Source: Halichondria panicea | Taxonomy: Eukaryota > Porifera > Demospongiae > Suberitida > Halichondriidae | DNA: 64,000 nt | Reading direction: 5' to 3' | Assembly (NCBI RefSeq): GCF_963675165.1 | Contig: NC_087389.1 | Span: forward strand, 3,656,830-3,720,829 | Shown here: positions 51,602 through 63,815 of the stretch, piece by piece | Layout: each line of letters opens with the position of its first letter | How positions within the stretch are numbered: position 1 is the stretch's first letter | The notes under the pieces: model-generated | What the model saw: the letters and a program-made list of their open reading frames with translations, nothing else | Database searches by the model: none | What the model was told of the DNA's origin: nothing | Made by a program: the position numbers and the translations under genes

Positions 51602-52328
51602 CAGTGGACCTCCATTAACGACCACCTCCGAAGAGCAAACGCTATATAACGGCCAAGTGTGCTCAGGTCCGGATTGTACAGTGACTTTGATGTAAAGCAA
51701 CCTCTCAGGAATGGCCAACTCTCTAGCTACTCCATATAACGTTGTTCAAGCTAGGTGTTTAATTACTTAATGTTATGCAATATTTACTAGGTTCATAGTT
51801 TAATGAGTTTGTGGTAAATGTGTTGTTTTGTTCAATTTTCTTTGTTGTGCGCAGGGCCCCTTGCTCTGGCCCTGCCCCTTTGTTTTTGTATTTGCCATCA
51901 CCCACTATCTTCCTCAGTTGTTGTTGTTATTTGTCTAAACTCACTAAGAATTGTTGCAAAGGGTCAAGTCAACTTGTACTCTAGGATAAGTAGGAGCCTG
52001 TCTCCCAACAATAGCTAACTCTCAAACTAAACTAGCCTGTCTAGTTCTTAGTCTAGATACAAGAAAGAGCTCAACAAACGTGTAGCTTTCTATAGTGCCC
52101 AATCAGCTAAAAAATAACCTCCCAGAGCAAATAGGTACCCCAGAATTAGCAGAAAATTATTATCGTGAAACCATAGCTGTAGCTCGTCCCTTCAGCTTTT
52201 TCAAAGCTTGAGAAGCAGTTAGTAAAGCTCCAACATCAGGAATCGAAACCCTCAATGAAGACCATGCACCTCTCTATGACGGCCAAAGGCTGTTCCCCAT
52301 TGGTGTCCGTTTTATGGAGGTACCACTG
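51602..52328. mobile_element. DNA transposon remnant with cagtggacctccat termini
   Basis: The left end cagtggacctccattaacg is matched by an inverted right end, ...cgttttatggaggtaccactg. Internal segments carry ataacggccaag and atgacggccaaa near the two ends. The left TA is present but the right one is eroded. It is 727 bp, lies only 10 bp from the element ending at 51591, and has no intact transposase frame. Confidence 0.7.
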
Positions 52329-52940
52329 AATATAGTGTGTACATAGTCAGTGCAAACCATAATTATGCATGCAGAAATCTATAGATCTAGCAAAGAAACC
52401 TCGACAACTGTTTTCCGCCTCCAAAAAGGGGGGCATGTCCCCCAAAATCCGATGTGCGCGATCGTGCCAGGCGCCTGCCTGTGTTATCTTGCCACCCATA
52501 GCTCTAAGGCTAAGCTAACCTATATATGGCCTTAACAAGCCATACCTCAGACAGCTAAAGTTTGCAACATTTAATACACTGAGAGATATATGTGGCTAGT
52601 CCCAATAGATCACTGATATATTCTAGTAGATCTAATCCAGTCTGTGTCTAGTTAAGTCACTTGGGCATTTTTGCACAGCCTAGCCTAATTAGCTATAAAA
52701 ATGCATATACACATATTATATTATAACACTTACCTAGCAGTTGCAGTAAATTAAGCTTGCAGTAGTCTTGGAAAGAATAGAAAAGGTGACTTTCAGATCA
52801 GTCTATCTGATGTAAAACGACCATAACCAAACACAATTTTATACAAACCAACCCTCTTCCACTCCTAGCCGGGCCTGTTCCTGGCGCTCTTGCTGCATGT
52901 CTTGTGTCATGATGATGAAGGGGCGATAGCCATAGACAAA
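52329..52940. other. Upstream flank of RAD18
   Basis: No gene is seen. The region between the transposon remnant and the RAD18 start codon presumably includes its promoter and 5' untranslated region; no element is recognisable by eye. Confidence 0.5.
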
Positions 52941-55900
52941 ATGGAGGAGGGGATAAAAGAACCTTCTGATTGGAACTTTTCTCCATTTAAGGTAAATGGA
53001 GAAATGAAAATGAATGCTAGATCTACAGTACGTTTAATACAGTCTCGATTATATCAACATCATTACTACCACGATCGAGTACCTTTTCTTGTTCAGGAGA
53101 TGGACTCTTTATTGCGATGCCCAATCTGTAAGGACTATTTAAACAATGCAATGATTGTACCGCATTGTTCGCACAACTGTAAGTGTTTAAGGCATCGCCC
53201 TTTTATACACACTTGAATTGTCTTCACAATGTTCTTTCTTTTCAGTTTGCTCTCTGTGCATAAGAAGGTTCCTGCACACCAGACGCCAGTGCCCCATATG
53301 CTCACAGGTGAGTGCAGTGCAGCTGTAGTGGCACACTGTACATCTATAGCAGAGACTCACTCGTAATTTCCTTGGAATAATTATTAATGTAGTGGTAGGA
53401 GGTCTTTTGTCGGCTAGTTTCATTCACAGTTAAGTGCATTTCGTCCAGGTAGTCAACGAGTCTGAACTGCGGATCAATCGCCAGCTTGATCTGTTGGTGC
53501 AAACCTTTAACACAAACAGGTAAGTACTCTAACAACGAATAGTGTAGAAATAGTTTCACTCTTACTCTTGCAGGCACAATTTTCTTGATCTCCTCTCGTC
53601 AAGAGCTACATGTACATGTAGGAACCCTGGCCCCCAGGAAGATCTTTATCGGGTGCCCCTACCCCCTGCAATGAGCCAGCTGCCAGACTTTGACGAGGAA
53701 AGTCAGTTTCAAAACGACTGGATCCCTCCAACCGTCGCTATAGAAACATCGACTCCACCTACGTGTACGATACTTGAGACTTGTAATGAAATTAGTTCGG
53801 CAAAGTTAGTACAAGACGAGGAAGATTGTTACGGTGGTCCTATTGCCAGAAGTAAAGGAACAATTGAAAATTCTTTAAATCACAATCTATCTTCTGATGT
53901 ACATGAAGGAAACCCTTCCACAAGTTTTTTATCATCCATACAACAAGTTTCTGCTGCATCACCAAGTGTAGCAGTGAATCCACTCAGCATAGGAGATCCC
54001 ACTGGGAGTGCAACCCCTTCTCAAGCTGCTGTTAAAAATGGTGTGTGCATTCAACCAATTTAATGGCTGTACATGTACCTCTATGTAGTGTATGTCACTT
54101 GAATGGTGACGTTCATATATATTAAAGCAATAATACACCTCACCCACTCCTTGCAGTACCCTGTCCAGTATGTAGCCAGCTTGTGTCTGAGACGTTTATC
54201 AACTCTCATCTGGACTCCTGCCTCAACCGGTCCCTTATTCAAAAACCACCCACACCTACATGTAGCTCCCAACACAAAGCGTGTTACAAACTACCCAACT
54301 TGGTGTTCGCTCCTATGAAGGACCGAGAATTGAGGAAGAAGTTAAAGACGTACGGATTGTCTCACCAGGGACAAAGACATGCTCTCATAGATAGACTCCG
54401 AGAGTTCACACTTCACTACAATGCTCAGTGTGATTCAAGCAACCCCAAAACAAGTGAGCATGTACCGTATAGTGGGGATATTTTGAGGGTATAAACTTTC
54501 GCGGAAATACCGGATTTCGCTTTAATTTTTGTGGAGTTTCAGCCCTTCATACCCTCGCAATATATGCCCTCGTCAATATTAATTTAATCAGGCAGTAAAT
54601 GATTTTAAATTGTGGAGCAATGCCCTCATGTTCTTGCATGCATGGGGTGTGGAACCAGAACCAATCTGTACATACTAGAAGTCTTGTGTGTACGTACAGG
54701 GCACCTAAAACTGGTGTTATTGGATGGTAGCTGGGCACAATGTTATACTCAATTGTGTATTCCCTTGCAGTGAGTAAGGTAGCTACTGAAGTAGAGAAGG
54801 CAGAGAAGAGCCGGGCCATTGCCAGCAAAAGTGGGACTAGTCAGGTTAGGGGGTGGTGGGTGCACGGGGAGGAAGTTGTTATTGTACATGTACTTGATAC
54901 CACCCTGCTTATAAACAACTGCATACGCAGTGATTATTAATAGGGTTATTCAAGGGGGTGTGGTGTGCACTCTGTCTGGCCAAACCATGACCAGGTAGCC
55001 TTTGTTCTGGGGTTACTTGTAAGCTCATTTGATACCTGGGAGCCTGGCCTGTACATTGCAGTGATAGTAGCAGTGGGAGTTCATTAACTTTATCCGTCAA
55101 CAGAACACGTAGCCTTCCAGGGATACAGGGGGGAACTGGCTCCATTCTCCATTCCCTCCCTCCTAAAATTTAGCATTCAGGTATAATATAATGAGAACGC
55201 TTAGGCAACCCGAACAACATTTTTTTCCAGTAACCTCCCTGGGTCGGTAATGTTGTATACTAACAGGCCCCCCTCCCCAAAAAACAGTTTACTCTTTTTT
55301 TTAGCGGATGACTCCTGCACGTGCCTTATTTCCCCCCTCTACTTCAAAATCCTGATGACACCGTGCCTTCTTCTATACCTTGTACTTGTGCTTGTACACA
55401 GGTTGCCAGGAGGAGGAGCACCGCAGATCCCACTGAGATTGAACAACAGAACAAAGCTCATGGTAAATACGTTGTTAGGATTGTTATATACTCAGAGTCC
55501 TTTCGCATGTATATTCAGTCTGGCCTGTTTGGGTCTGACATGTGTAATATTCTCTACTAGGGTGCATGAGCCTGGTACTGGAAGACAGTCCGCCAGACAA
55601 AACTTTGATTCACAGGTAGTAGCTATTCACTTATTTACCTTGACTGACTACTGCAGTGAAGGCCCATGCAGATCAGTTTAATCAGCTCATTGCACGGGCC
55701 AGAAAAAGCCGAAACAAGGCATCCAGCAACACGACACACTCCCCTTTGAATGCTGATGACACTATCCAATCAAATTTGAGCACTCCTCCGTTGTCACCGG
55801 TAGCACCACTTACCCTGGTAACTCCACCCTTTGCAAATGCCACGCCTACCTCAAAGGCTACATCCGCCTTAAAGGACACACCCACAATGAAGAGCACTTA

Positions 55901-56731
55901 TCAGGCAGGAATGACGTCATCCCATGAAAACCACCTATCTACTCAGAATGAAAATGCTCATAGCAGAGGATGGTCAGCCATTGAGCAACTGTACACCCCC
56001 ATCCCAAGGCATAGGACCACACCCATTCCAATGACGACGCCTATACATTCAGTAGCAACACCTCACTACAAACATGGTGCACCAAGCAACGGCGCTGTCC
56101 CTCGTAAACTTGAGGAGGATACGGGCTTTGATGACCTTTCTCCTTTAGAGAGTCCACACTTTAGCAAGGAGGGAAGTGAGGGAAGCACTCCAGAGTTGGA
56201 ACATGCTGTTAAAGGTACAACCCTCCTGTGTTGTGGTGCACAATCATAACAGTGAAATTTAACCTTTCCGAATGCTTGTATTTTGGTACAACTAAGTGTA
56301 CATTACGGCAATACGTGTGTATGTATGTATGTGTGTATATTCATTCCTGGTCCACTTTTACCATCACCAAGTTTGCATTCCCTGTATTTCACCAGACACT
56401 CCCCCCCCCCCACGTAGGTTGTGAGGTGGCTCCAGAGAGCCCTGAGGGCGTGACGAAGCATGCCCGTGGAGAAGTCTCAGCTGTTCCTGAGAGGTGAGAA
56501 GTCGTTATTACACGCTTGACTTGCACTACTTAATTGCTTAGCTACAATGTATACGTAGCTTGTTACGTGTATAATTATAGTGTATGGTACGTTACTTAGC
56601 AACTAGTACATATCCACTCATGTAGTCTCGTAAGCCAAACCCTACCGGATGAAACGTCTGGCTTGTGAGACTACCACTCATGTACCTCAGCTTTTTGTTT
56701 TCTGCACACAGCTGCTTAATCACCAATAATC

Positions 56732-56797
<66 letters not shown>

Positions 56798-56956
56798 ATT
56801 TACAGCCCTGTCGTCGTTGTGAGGTCCCTAAGAAGTCAGTCCAAGCGAAGATTCAGATATTCAAAGATACGATACACACCCCTACTCCCGGAAAAAGATG
56901 ACCCAGACTTTGATTTGTCTTCCCCCAAACACAACAAAAAACAGCGTCGATCATAG
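52941..56956 (+). CDS. RAD18: RAD18 E3 ubiquitin ligase (translesion DNA synthesis)
   Basis: Exons 52941-52991, 53097-53178, 53246-53307, 53449-53519, 53574-54040, 54157-54453, 54771-54844, 55402-55462, 55657-56214, 56418-56493, 56806-56956; 649 residues (human 495). The RING finger is at about 25-63 (LLRCPICKDY, MIVPHCSHNFCSLCIRRFL, QCPICSQ). The UBZ4 finger is at about 247-265 (CPVCSQLV...HLDSC). The SAP domain follows (MKDRELRKKLKTYGLSHQG). The RAD6-binding region is represented by KVATEVEKAEKSRAIAS and HADQFNQLIARARKSR. The C-terminus is basic (KHNKKQRRS), plausibly nuclear-targeting. Known role: with RAD6, mono-ubiquitinates PCNA at stalled forks. The extra length is in Ser/Thr/Pro-rich linkers. 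The 105-bp segment 52992-53096 is in frame without stops and could be retained; removing it gives a human-like distance from start to RING. Confidence 0.92.
54464..54571. mobile_element. Diverged MITE fragment in RAD18 intron
   Basis: taccgtatagtggggatatt, gagggtataaactttcgcgg and, at the other end, cataccctcgcaatat match the termini of the element at 17419-17690. It starts about 10 bp after the donor of exon 54157-54453. Confidence 0.65.
56732..56794 (+). repeat. (CA)n microsatellite before the last RAD18 exon
   Basis: About 31 CA units end 11 bp before the acceptor of exon 56806-56956, separated only by taatttacag. As in Rab gene A, the CA strand is the sense strand and the exon is the terminal one. 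Confidence 0.95.
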
Positions 56957-57563
56957 CATTGCCATTGCTGCTTAATAATTATAATTATATTCATGATCAA
57001 ATTATTTTGGCAATGATTTCCTGTTTTTGACATGTTCTAAAGGACCACACCTACGTAGTAGTCTAGTCAAAGTTCAGAGTACTGCAACTGATAATGAAAG
57101 AATAGCTAAGCTAGGTACGTATAGGCCTTAGGAGACAGAGCTCTAGCTAACCAACCAACCAGCCCAGCCACCAATAGTATTAAACATACAGCTACACCTT
57201 TTCTTGTGAAGTACTGGTAAGTTTCTTGTGCAGTATGCTATTATATTTGAAGCATGTCAAGTTAGTTCAATAATAAAAAAAACATTAGCTAGAGCCAGGC
57301 AAGTTCTTAATCTTGTGTTTGCATTAGGATTGATTGTAAAAATTGCAGGTTTCTCATATGTATCCCTTGTCTTTCGTATTAAATTAAGATGTGGTATATA
57401 CATGGTGGTACTGGTCGATCTACACTGCACTGTACACAGTCCTGTTTTTTCAGTGTGTACATACAATAGATCTTTAGTACATGCAGTAGAATTTACTGCC
57501 TGCCTGTACTTGTTGTGTATCGTAAGATACTATATTTTCTCTACACTACAGTTAGTGTTCAAA

Positions 57564-60500
57564 ATGACGTCTGAACTGGACCAAGTACTGCAAGCCCGAT
57601 TCAAGCAGACAGAGGGGAGTGGCAGTGACGCAAACGGCTCCAAGCCGTCACAAGGCAAACTCTCTTCCACCACCAAACCATCAACAGCTGGTAAGCCGTC
57701 AGTTGCTAAGCCAGTACCAGGAAAAAAACCAGGTCCGAAGCCACCACCACCAACTAAACCTACGCTTCCAGCCAAGAAGTTTAATCCGAAGGTTGCCAGC
57801 AAAATCAATGCTTCTCTCGCTCACAAACCAAACAAACCCCCACCACTAACAGCAAAGCCGAAGCTACCTCCATCAAAGCCTGCCTCATCGAAATCTGGAA
57901 AAAAGGAAGAGGTTAAACCGTCACCAGGAGCTGCTGCCCTTGCTACTTTGCTTCAAGCTACTAAGAAAGATGTCACTGGAGTATCAGTTTCAGACGATGC
58001 CAAACAGCTTTTTAAGTCCCCAAAACTATCCAGGCTTGAGAAAACGCGAAGTGTCGAAGTGTCAAAGCCACGAAGTGTTTCGGACCTAACAAACAGTACG
58101 GAGAGACCATACAGTACTGCATGTAGCATCGATGAAGACTTTCTGAGTCAATCTCCACGCCAGAGAGCTTCTCCGGTCATCTCTCCACGTTCAAGCCCCT
58201 CAATTGGAAAGAGAAGAACAATCAGTTTGAGTCCTGCAAAGTCCGTGGATAGCCCTCTCACACAAAGTCCTTTACACACTGCCTCCAGCAGTCGAGAGAA
58301 CTCGGTAGAACCAGAGTCGGACCAGTTCGACAAAGCTTCGTCTCTACCACGTGAAGCATCGCTTTCAACATCGCCCCAAGAGAATGACTCAATACCTACA
58401 CCCTCACAGAACAGCAATACACTGGGAAATAGTTTGTCTGTTCAGAACCAGAAACTAAAAGCAAGATCAACATCTGATTTGAGAAAAGTAAACAAGAGAG
58501 GACCACCTCCACCACCTTCTAGAAAACCTGACTCAAAGCCGAAAATGAGTAGCTCCAATATTTCTCTGAAAGAACCCGAAAACAATTTGGAATCTAAAAC
58601 ACGCTCCAACTCTCTACCTATAGAAAACCCTGATAATGGCAGCAATAAACCACCTGTAAATGCTGTATCGTCAAGCTCACTGGAAAATCGTAAACTGCCC
58701 CCACGACCACCACCCAAAAGACCGCCAAGCCCACTAGCACAAGTAGCCTCGGACGTTAATCGTTCAACCTCACCACCTCAGCACCAAGCACAATCACCAC
58801 AAACTTCGCCATCCTTGCTACACGGTGAGGATTCTCCCACCCCCGGATCACCTGCTACCGGGGTCAAAATCCTCTCTGGTGGAAGCCCGACGATCCGTGT
58901 GACAGCTTCTTCAATTAGTGAAAACAGTTCCCAGAAGAGAGGGGCCAAAACAGACTCTGGGTTCGGCTCTGAGGCTCCGGATGAGGTTTCAATGGTTAAA
59001 GGAACGTCTGTGGAGAGTCTACCAGAGGAGGCTGTGCCTGGTCCTCCCTCCCCAGTCACAATGGAGGGCATGCCTGCTCCCCCCTCCCCCATCGCTGCCG
59101 AGACAATGGAGGGTCCCCCCTCCCCCGTTGCTGCTGAGACAATGGAGGTTTGGGATCAAGAGAGGGTGAGTCACTGTATGTGCTCTGTGTGTGGTTGCTA
59201 CATGTATGTATACATGTAGCAACCACACACATGATTTAGATGAACATGTAGACTCATTGAAGTATACTTCAATGTATCTACATGTTCATCTAGATAATTT
59301 TTGTGAATGCATTTAACAGATTGAAAGTCACTTTATAGGATTCATAATGCAACCTTCTGCCTGTGACTTTATAAACTTGTGTTGCTTGTGTGTGTGTAGC
59401 TTCTGAGAATTATGCTATTGAATGAATAATTGTTATGAGATTAGTTGGATGTAGTTCACTGGTCACTTTCTCTCAAGTGCTGCGTTGGGGTTGTTTAATT
59501 ATCAGTGTACCATCTAGTTCTGGCATTGATAGTCACCATGGTGAGCTATGCTATGCACACAGTGCATTTGTGTGTGCCAGTGAGAAGGTGATTGTATAAC
59601 CACTGTCAACCGCTGTTTGTGCATAAACAGGAACATTTACTAGTACTGTACTTAGTTACAAGACACGAAAGCTAACTTAGTCATAGCCAACAGTCAGTCT
59701 GTTGGTTTATGGCTCAGAATTCCTTTCTTTTCTGAACTATATAAGCTTAAGGCTGATGTCTATAATTATGTATGCAAGCTCCATTAACCAACTCTGGTCT
59801 GTCTAAATAATCGTATAATCCTCTCACTCTGTACCAGCGTATGTGTGTTAGTTGCTCTTATGTACGTGTACAGATCTGTCCACAAAACTACTATTATTAT
59901 GGTCTTTGTTGTATGGTTCTTTGGAAAGTCCATACTGATGTCTGACCTCACTACAATTGTGCGAGAACCTATTTTGTGCTATGAATGTGCATTACTTGTT
60001 TGCTTTGTGTGTTTGTGCTTTTGTTAAGCTTTTACTGAGAGTAATGCACAGCTGTGTGCATGACTTTTGTCATGTGATTTACACTAGGTATCATACAGAT
60101 GTACATTAAATGTGTGATGTGATGTGCATTGAGAGAATTAAGCCGATCTGCTTTCCAACATGAAAGCTACTGTTGGAATGCATAATTATTATACAATGTA
60201 CATTATTTGTGAACATGAATGAGTCTGAACTCTTTGACATTCATGATTATGGCTTATGTTTGGCTCCATGGCAACATACGGGCAGTACAGAGTAGACGAA
60301 ATTTGACCTTCTCAGTGTAATGTGTAATCTATAGCTTCTGTTTCCTTCAATATTCTATTTACTTTGATATTTAGATACAGTCATGTACTGTATACGCTAT
60401 GTAGTTAGTTAAATTACTTTCAGTACTAAAGATTAAATTTTTTCTGCTTGTGCAAGTTCGTGTACTTCATGTACTGCATCTATTGTGAATTTGTTTTTAC

Positions 60501-63500
60501 TTATGTAATGTACAATTATTGTCATACAGTCAACGATGAGAATATCTCACAATTCATTGAACGGTGTTACTACAAAACCCATGGAAATGACACTGTACAG
60601 ATAAAGTACATCCTCGTCCTCTGGGAACTGTATATTCAACTCTTTTGGTTGTTTTGGTATCATTAATATTCACTTCCTTTCGTTGTTTTGGTAACATCAG
60701 CTGCTTGTGGTAGTCTTGGTCGTGTGGGCAAACACTGAGTGACGTCATTTTAAATAGTTTGACAAATATGCTATCTCTTCAGTGTTTTATATGGATTTGG
60801 GAAATACATTATATTATGATGTACACTTTTTGCTGTTGTAGACAAATCAACAATTTCGGTTTCACTGCACAAAGTGTTCACAGTAATTGGAAACATTGTG
60901 TGTAGTGAACCTGTTTTAGAAGTCACCATTATTAATTGTTAGCAGACAATGGTGACTGTCAACTAAAGAGGTTGTAAGCTAACACAGACATGCTATGGAG
61001 ACGTTGAGGCTTATTGACCTGACTGCATTTTAGAGAGTGGCCCTAGATTACCTCAATTTACAGGTTTTCACCTTGTTTGTCAATGTGGCAGTTGCTGTGC
61101 TAATGGAATAATCGTGTTTGAATTGAATAGTTTGTTTGTCAACATCTTGTTATCTACTGGAGTGCTCTCTCCGAAATAGCCAATACTTTGTAAACGCACA
61201 CGGTTATATGTACTAGTGTATGACAGTTAATAGCGATGGTGTGTAGCTAATGTATTGAATGGACCAATGGCATGCGAGCATTAATTCATTCAATCCGGCC
61301 ATTTGGAACGTGATTACTTGTGCTCAGTGTATGCTCAGTATAGCCACTAAAAAGATGGTACCTGTGCTCTGATTGAAATATGCAGGGCCAAGTGAGTGTA
61401 CGTGTGAGTGGGTGTTTGTATATTATACTTAAAATGTAGGTACCTGTGACTATAGTAACTTGTAATTTGATTGTGGATTTTGTAATTTGATTGTGGATTA
61501 AATAATTTGTCCTTAAATATCGAGTTGCCCCCCAAACATTTTTATTGAGAATGTCAGACTCTGTACTCAGCTTACATGTAGCTCCACCCATATTACCGTC
61601 TCCAGAATGCCATGATATGAGTGCTATACTTTACTGCCACATGCATATTAACTTTATTTATCATGTGTGTTGCACAGCAGCAAGAAGTACATGTGTACAT
61701 AGCACATGATCCTTGGCTGGCATCAGTGTACATGTATCAGTAGAGTATGTAGTCCGTTAGTTTAAGACTCAACTCTGCTTTACTCTGTTTGTTTGCTTGA
61801 CAATTCATTTTTGAGGCCATGGTATAATTATTATCGTGTTTCTTCACTTATTGCAGCTGGATAAAGCTCGCTCGAAGAGACACCACATCGCTCTGGAGCT
61901 GCTCTCTACTGAAAAGACGTGAGTGCACACACACCATACCTGTAGTAACACTTACAGTTCATGATAGTTACAGTACACAGATTGTGATCCCCTATTAATT
62001 GATTGTGCAACACAGTTTTTGTTTTTGTTTATATAACTAACTTTAATGTGAAGCCCTCTTTCATTGCTTTCAACCACACAAGGTGCCCTTAGATCTTAGA
62101 CTAGACAAGCCTAGGGTGTGATTTGTGGTTAATACATGTACAATATACATGTACAGGTATACGTACAGTACATGTATGTGTACTTGTGTGGCCTTGTACA
62201 GCAGTTCACCCTATTTAACATTTCCAAACATAGCAATAGTAGTCTCAGTCTGTTTTTAAGTGCCAGAGTGTTCACTCCTTGTCCCTACACGTGTTGCCTT
62301 GGTAGCAATGTTGTTTCACTCTAACCGTGGTTTTGTCTACGGCCATATTTGTCTATGTCTAGAAAGAGTGTATATTGTTGTTGTTTGTTGACTTGAATGG
62401 TTGCCAAAGAGACCTTCGTTGGGTATAGACCAAAGATTGCAGTCATTGTCTGTCTAAAGACAACGGCCAACTGTAATTTAAAGGCCAGGTCTCAAATGAA
62501 TGGTTTGAGTATAAGAAACTTCTTGACAAACTGCCACAAAGTCTTCCACATACATGTATCCATAACTTCTCAGCAAGCTATACGTCACACTGAAACTGTA
62601 TGGGTTATTATATACTTGCTCCTGGCGGCTGTTGGTTCCTTAAAACAGCTGGCCTGTATCTTTAGCGTTTCACGAGGTCAGAAAGTACATGTTACATGTA
62701 GATGTGCCCAGCTGTGCCCTGTAATGTATACTAGGGCATACGTATACATATACCCAGGCGCCTCGCGGGAAGCTCTGATTTTGTTTTATGTTTAATAATA
62801 ATAGCTAAATGAAAAGTGAAGAAAATAACTGTAGGATCAGACATGCAGACGACTTGTCCTGTTGGAAGTGTGATGTGTAGTGTTAGGTCAGACCCCGTCT
62901 AGTATCAGATCCACGTTTTATTGTGAGCTTATAAAACATTACATTGTACTTTTACTTTCTCTCTGTATAGTAGGAACTAGATTCTACACTAAAATAAAAA
63001 CGTCATGTCAGGCATGACACTGCCAGTTCAGTATAGATCTACTTTGTGATTACAGATACCTCTAATATAATGACCTGTGCAGATCTGCCTGCTGTCGCCT
63101 AGCTGGCTCTTCTGTCTCTCCCTTGTGTTTGATGCACAGACATCAGCTATATAGAGACAGCTATAGCCTATGTGATCTGAGCAGAGACAGTTGCACTGGC
63201 TCAGTTTCAGAGTAGTAATTGTAGTACGAGGTGGCCACGCCCATCTAGGCAAGTGCATCGTTTGCTTCTTTATTGCCTTATAGTGCCCCCGGGAGGAGCC
63301 CAACCCACATCCGTGACAGACATATATATATATATATATATATAATTATATCTACGTGGGCCAGAATCAGGTAGCAAGATTATTCGCCTCGCTTCCCGCT
63401 CGGCAATGAATGATGGATCTCTTGCATCCAAGTTAAAGGTGTTGTAACTTACTGTGTAGAAGATGCCCCTGGACCCATTGCCCCACTCACTGACACCACC

Positions 63501-63815
63501 ACCCTTTTTGTGGCCAGATACATGTACATGGCTTTGTTTTTCGTTGATAGATGTATATGCAACCATTAAATCTGATTTCCCCCTTGATAGCATATTTTCT
63601 CAATACCCATACACACATTCCCATTCCCCATGCAGCTATGTGGAGCGCATTAGGTGTATAGCGATGGATTTCCACGGGACAGTGACAGAGTTTAATGTGA
63701 AGAACAAGCAGGCCATACCCCAGTCCGCAGTGCAGCTCATCTTTCTCAACATACAACAGATCTATCAGCTCAACGAGAACATTCTGACTGCGCTTCAGGA
63801 GAGGATGGACAGCTG
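57564..63815 (+). CDS. FGD-like Rho guanine-nucleotide exchange factor, 5' part (3' end outside window)
   Basis: Exons seen: from the acceptor at 57551 (ATG at 57564) to 59165, then 61857-61918 and 63636-63815; phases agree and give 615 residues before the window ends. The first exon codes a long Pro/Ser/Lys-rich region with SH3-ligand-like segments (KPPPPTKP, GPPPPPSRKP, LPPRPPPKRPPSP) and repeats of PPSPxxxETME near its end. The next two exons start a DH domain: KRHHIALELLSTEKTYVERI and AVQLIFLNIQQIYQLNENIL...RMDSW. These resemble the DH domain of FGD1-6, which activate Cdc42. PH and FYVE domains would be expected downstream but cannot be seen. The open frame upstream of 57564 is rejected because an acceptor (tacactacag) lies at 57551. 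Confidence 0.8.
59166..61856 (+). other. Long first visible intron of the FGD-like gene
   Basis: 2.7 kb between coding exons. The only notable features are the palindromes at 59194-59296; the rest is unique AT-rich sequence with no exon-like segment I can support. Confidence 0.6.
59194..59296. repeat. Two adjacent palindromes just inside an intron
   Basis: ggttgctacatgta / tacatgtagcaacc is a near-perfect palindrome at 59194-59224. It is followed by tagatgaacatgta ... tacatgttcatcta around the centre ttgaagtatacttcaa at 59237-59294. They begin about 30 bp after the donor at 59166. Confidence 0.85.
63320..63346. repeat. (TA)n microsatellite
   Basis: About twelve AT dinucleotides in the intron before the DH-domain exon at 63636-63815. 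Confidence 0.9.

Noticed and set aside
55561-55615. Possible extra RAD18 exon with AG/GT borders
   Set aside because: Its 55-nt length would break the frame, and direct joining of 55462 to 55657 restores the RAD6-binding region.
56665-56901. Alternative reading of the last RAD18 exon (CRRCEVPKKS frame)
   Set aside because: The preceding exon ends in phase 2, which requires the other frame; the alternative starts in the CA repeat.
57228-57563. In-frame extension of the FGD-like protein upstream of 57564
   Set aside because: The segment is hydrophobic and unlike the Pro/Lys-rich protein, and a clean acceptor lies at 57550-57551 just before the chosen ATG.
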